A stretch of DNA of 64,000 nt from Phytoseiulus persimilis (lineage: Eukaryota > Arthropoda > Arachnida > Mesostigmata > Phytoseiidae), in NCBI GenBank assembly GCA_037576195.1, contig CM075101.1, forward strand, positions 38,812,001-38,876,000, read 5' to 3'. Under the pieces are notes generated by a model. The model saw nothing but the letters and a program-made list of their open reading frames with translations, searched no databases and was not told the DNA's origin. Below, piece by piece: positions 63,651-64,000 of the stretch (the stretch's first letter is position 1; each line of letters begins with the position of its first letter). Position numbers and translations under genes: made by a program.

Positions 63651-64000
63651 CTGGAACGCCACGTTTCAATATTACTTCCTCCTCCAGACTTTCTTTCCCC
63701 GAAGTACTCGACTGGTTTCCTCTCAAGACTTCAGATCACTTCCATCTCATCAATGGGAGACACGAACATGCGAACGACTGCTTATTTCGCAGATGTATAC
63801 TAATTCCAAGACGTCTCCAGCACTCGCATGAATGATTCGCTGCGACTGCGATCGGGGAGAAGCTGCGGGGACTCTGCATCTCCAGTCCATACTATATCCT
63901 GTCCACGCAGTCGAGCATTGAGAATCGGTAGTTGGTGAATGTAATCACATTGTATTCTATCTGTTGGCGCACCACTCGAGAGAGGAATTCGCCGGGTTGA
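63651..64000. other. Ih channel intron, window edge
   Basis: I cannot find the preceding exon (pore helix ending just before the GYG of the filter), so this is intron running off the window. Confidence 0.6.

Overview
The window is eukaryotic nuclear DNA from a small-genome arthropod. Its genes carry short spliceosomal introns (about 70 bp to 1.2 kb) with GT/AG borders and consistent phases, there are no operons, and every recognisable protein is of metazoan type. The Ih/HCN channel has an invertebrate-style C-terminal tail. Short introns, several intronless housekeeping genes and roughly balanced base composition fit a parasitiform mite (for example a phytoseiid) better than a tick. That placement is inference, not proof.

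Layout. 1-13.3 kb: CpG- and TCG/CGA-rich DNA with simple repeats and no gene I can support. About 13.3-21.7 kb: a broad plus-strand block with protein-like reading interrupted by stops and frame changes, probably a large decayed coding element of unknown origin. About 22.8-23.09 kb: a coding-looking stretch of an unrecognised cysteine-containing protein. 23.1-30.0 kb: a compact cluster of SCO1 (+, mitochondrial copper chaperone), SNAPC3 (+, snRNA-gene transcription), RABGGTB (-, Rab prenylation), a decayed minus-strand coding stretch, and a pterin-4a-carbinolamine dehydratase (-). 30-34.7 kb: no recognised gene. 34.7-37.1 kb: a type I PIP5 kinase (+) with its whole catalytic core on one exon. 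37.1-41.5 kb: its probable 3' UTR plus spacer. 41.5-55.8 kb: three membrane-anchored short-chain dehydrogenases of the retinol dehydrogenase 11-14 type, one on the minus strand and two tandem on the plus strand. The tandem pair lies on a direct duplication of about 6.0 kb that includes the promoter regions. 59.4-64.0 kb: the 3' part of an Ih/HCN channel gene (-), running off the right edge.

The genes do not form one pathway. SCO1, SNAPC3, RABGGTB, PCBD and PIP5K are housekeeping genes. The SDR cluster is a local gene-family expansion, the clearest recent evolutionary event here. The decayed blocks are the main unexplained content. They could be old pseudogenes or integrated virus-like sequences, and I could read no diagnostic motif that decides.
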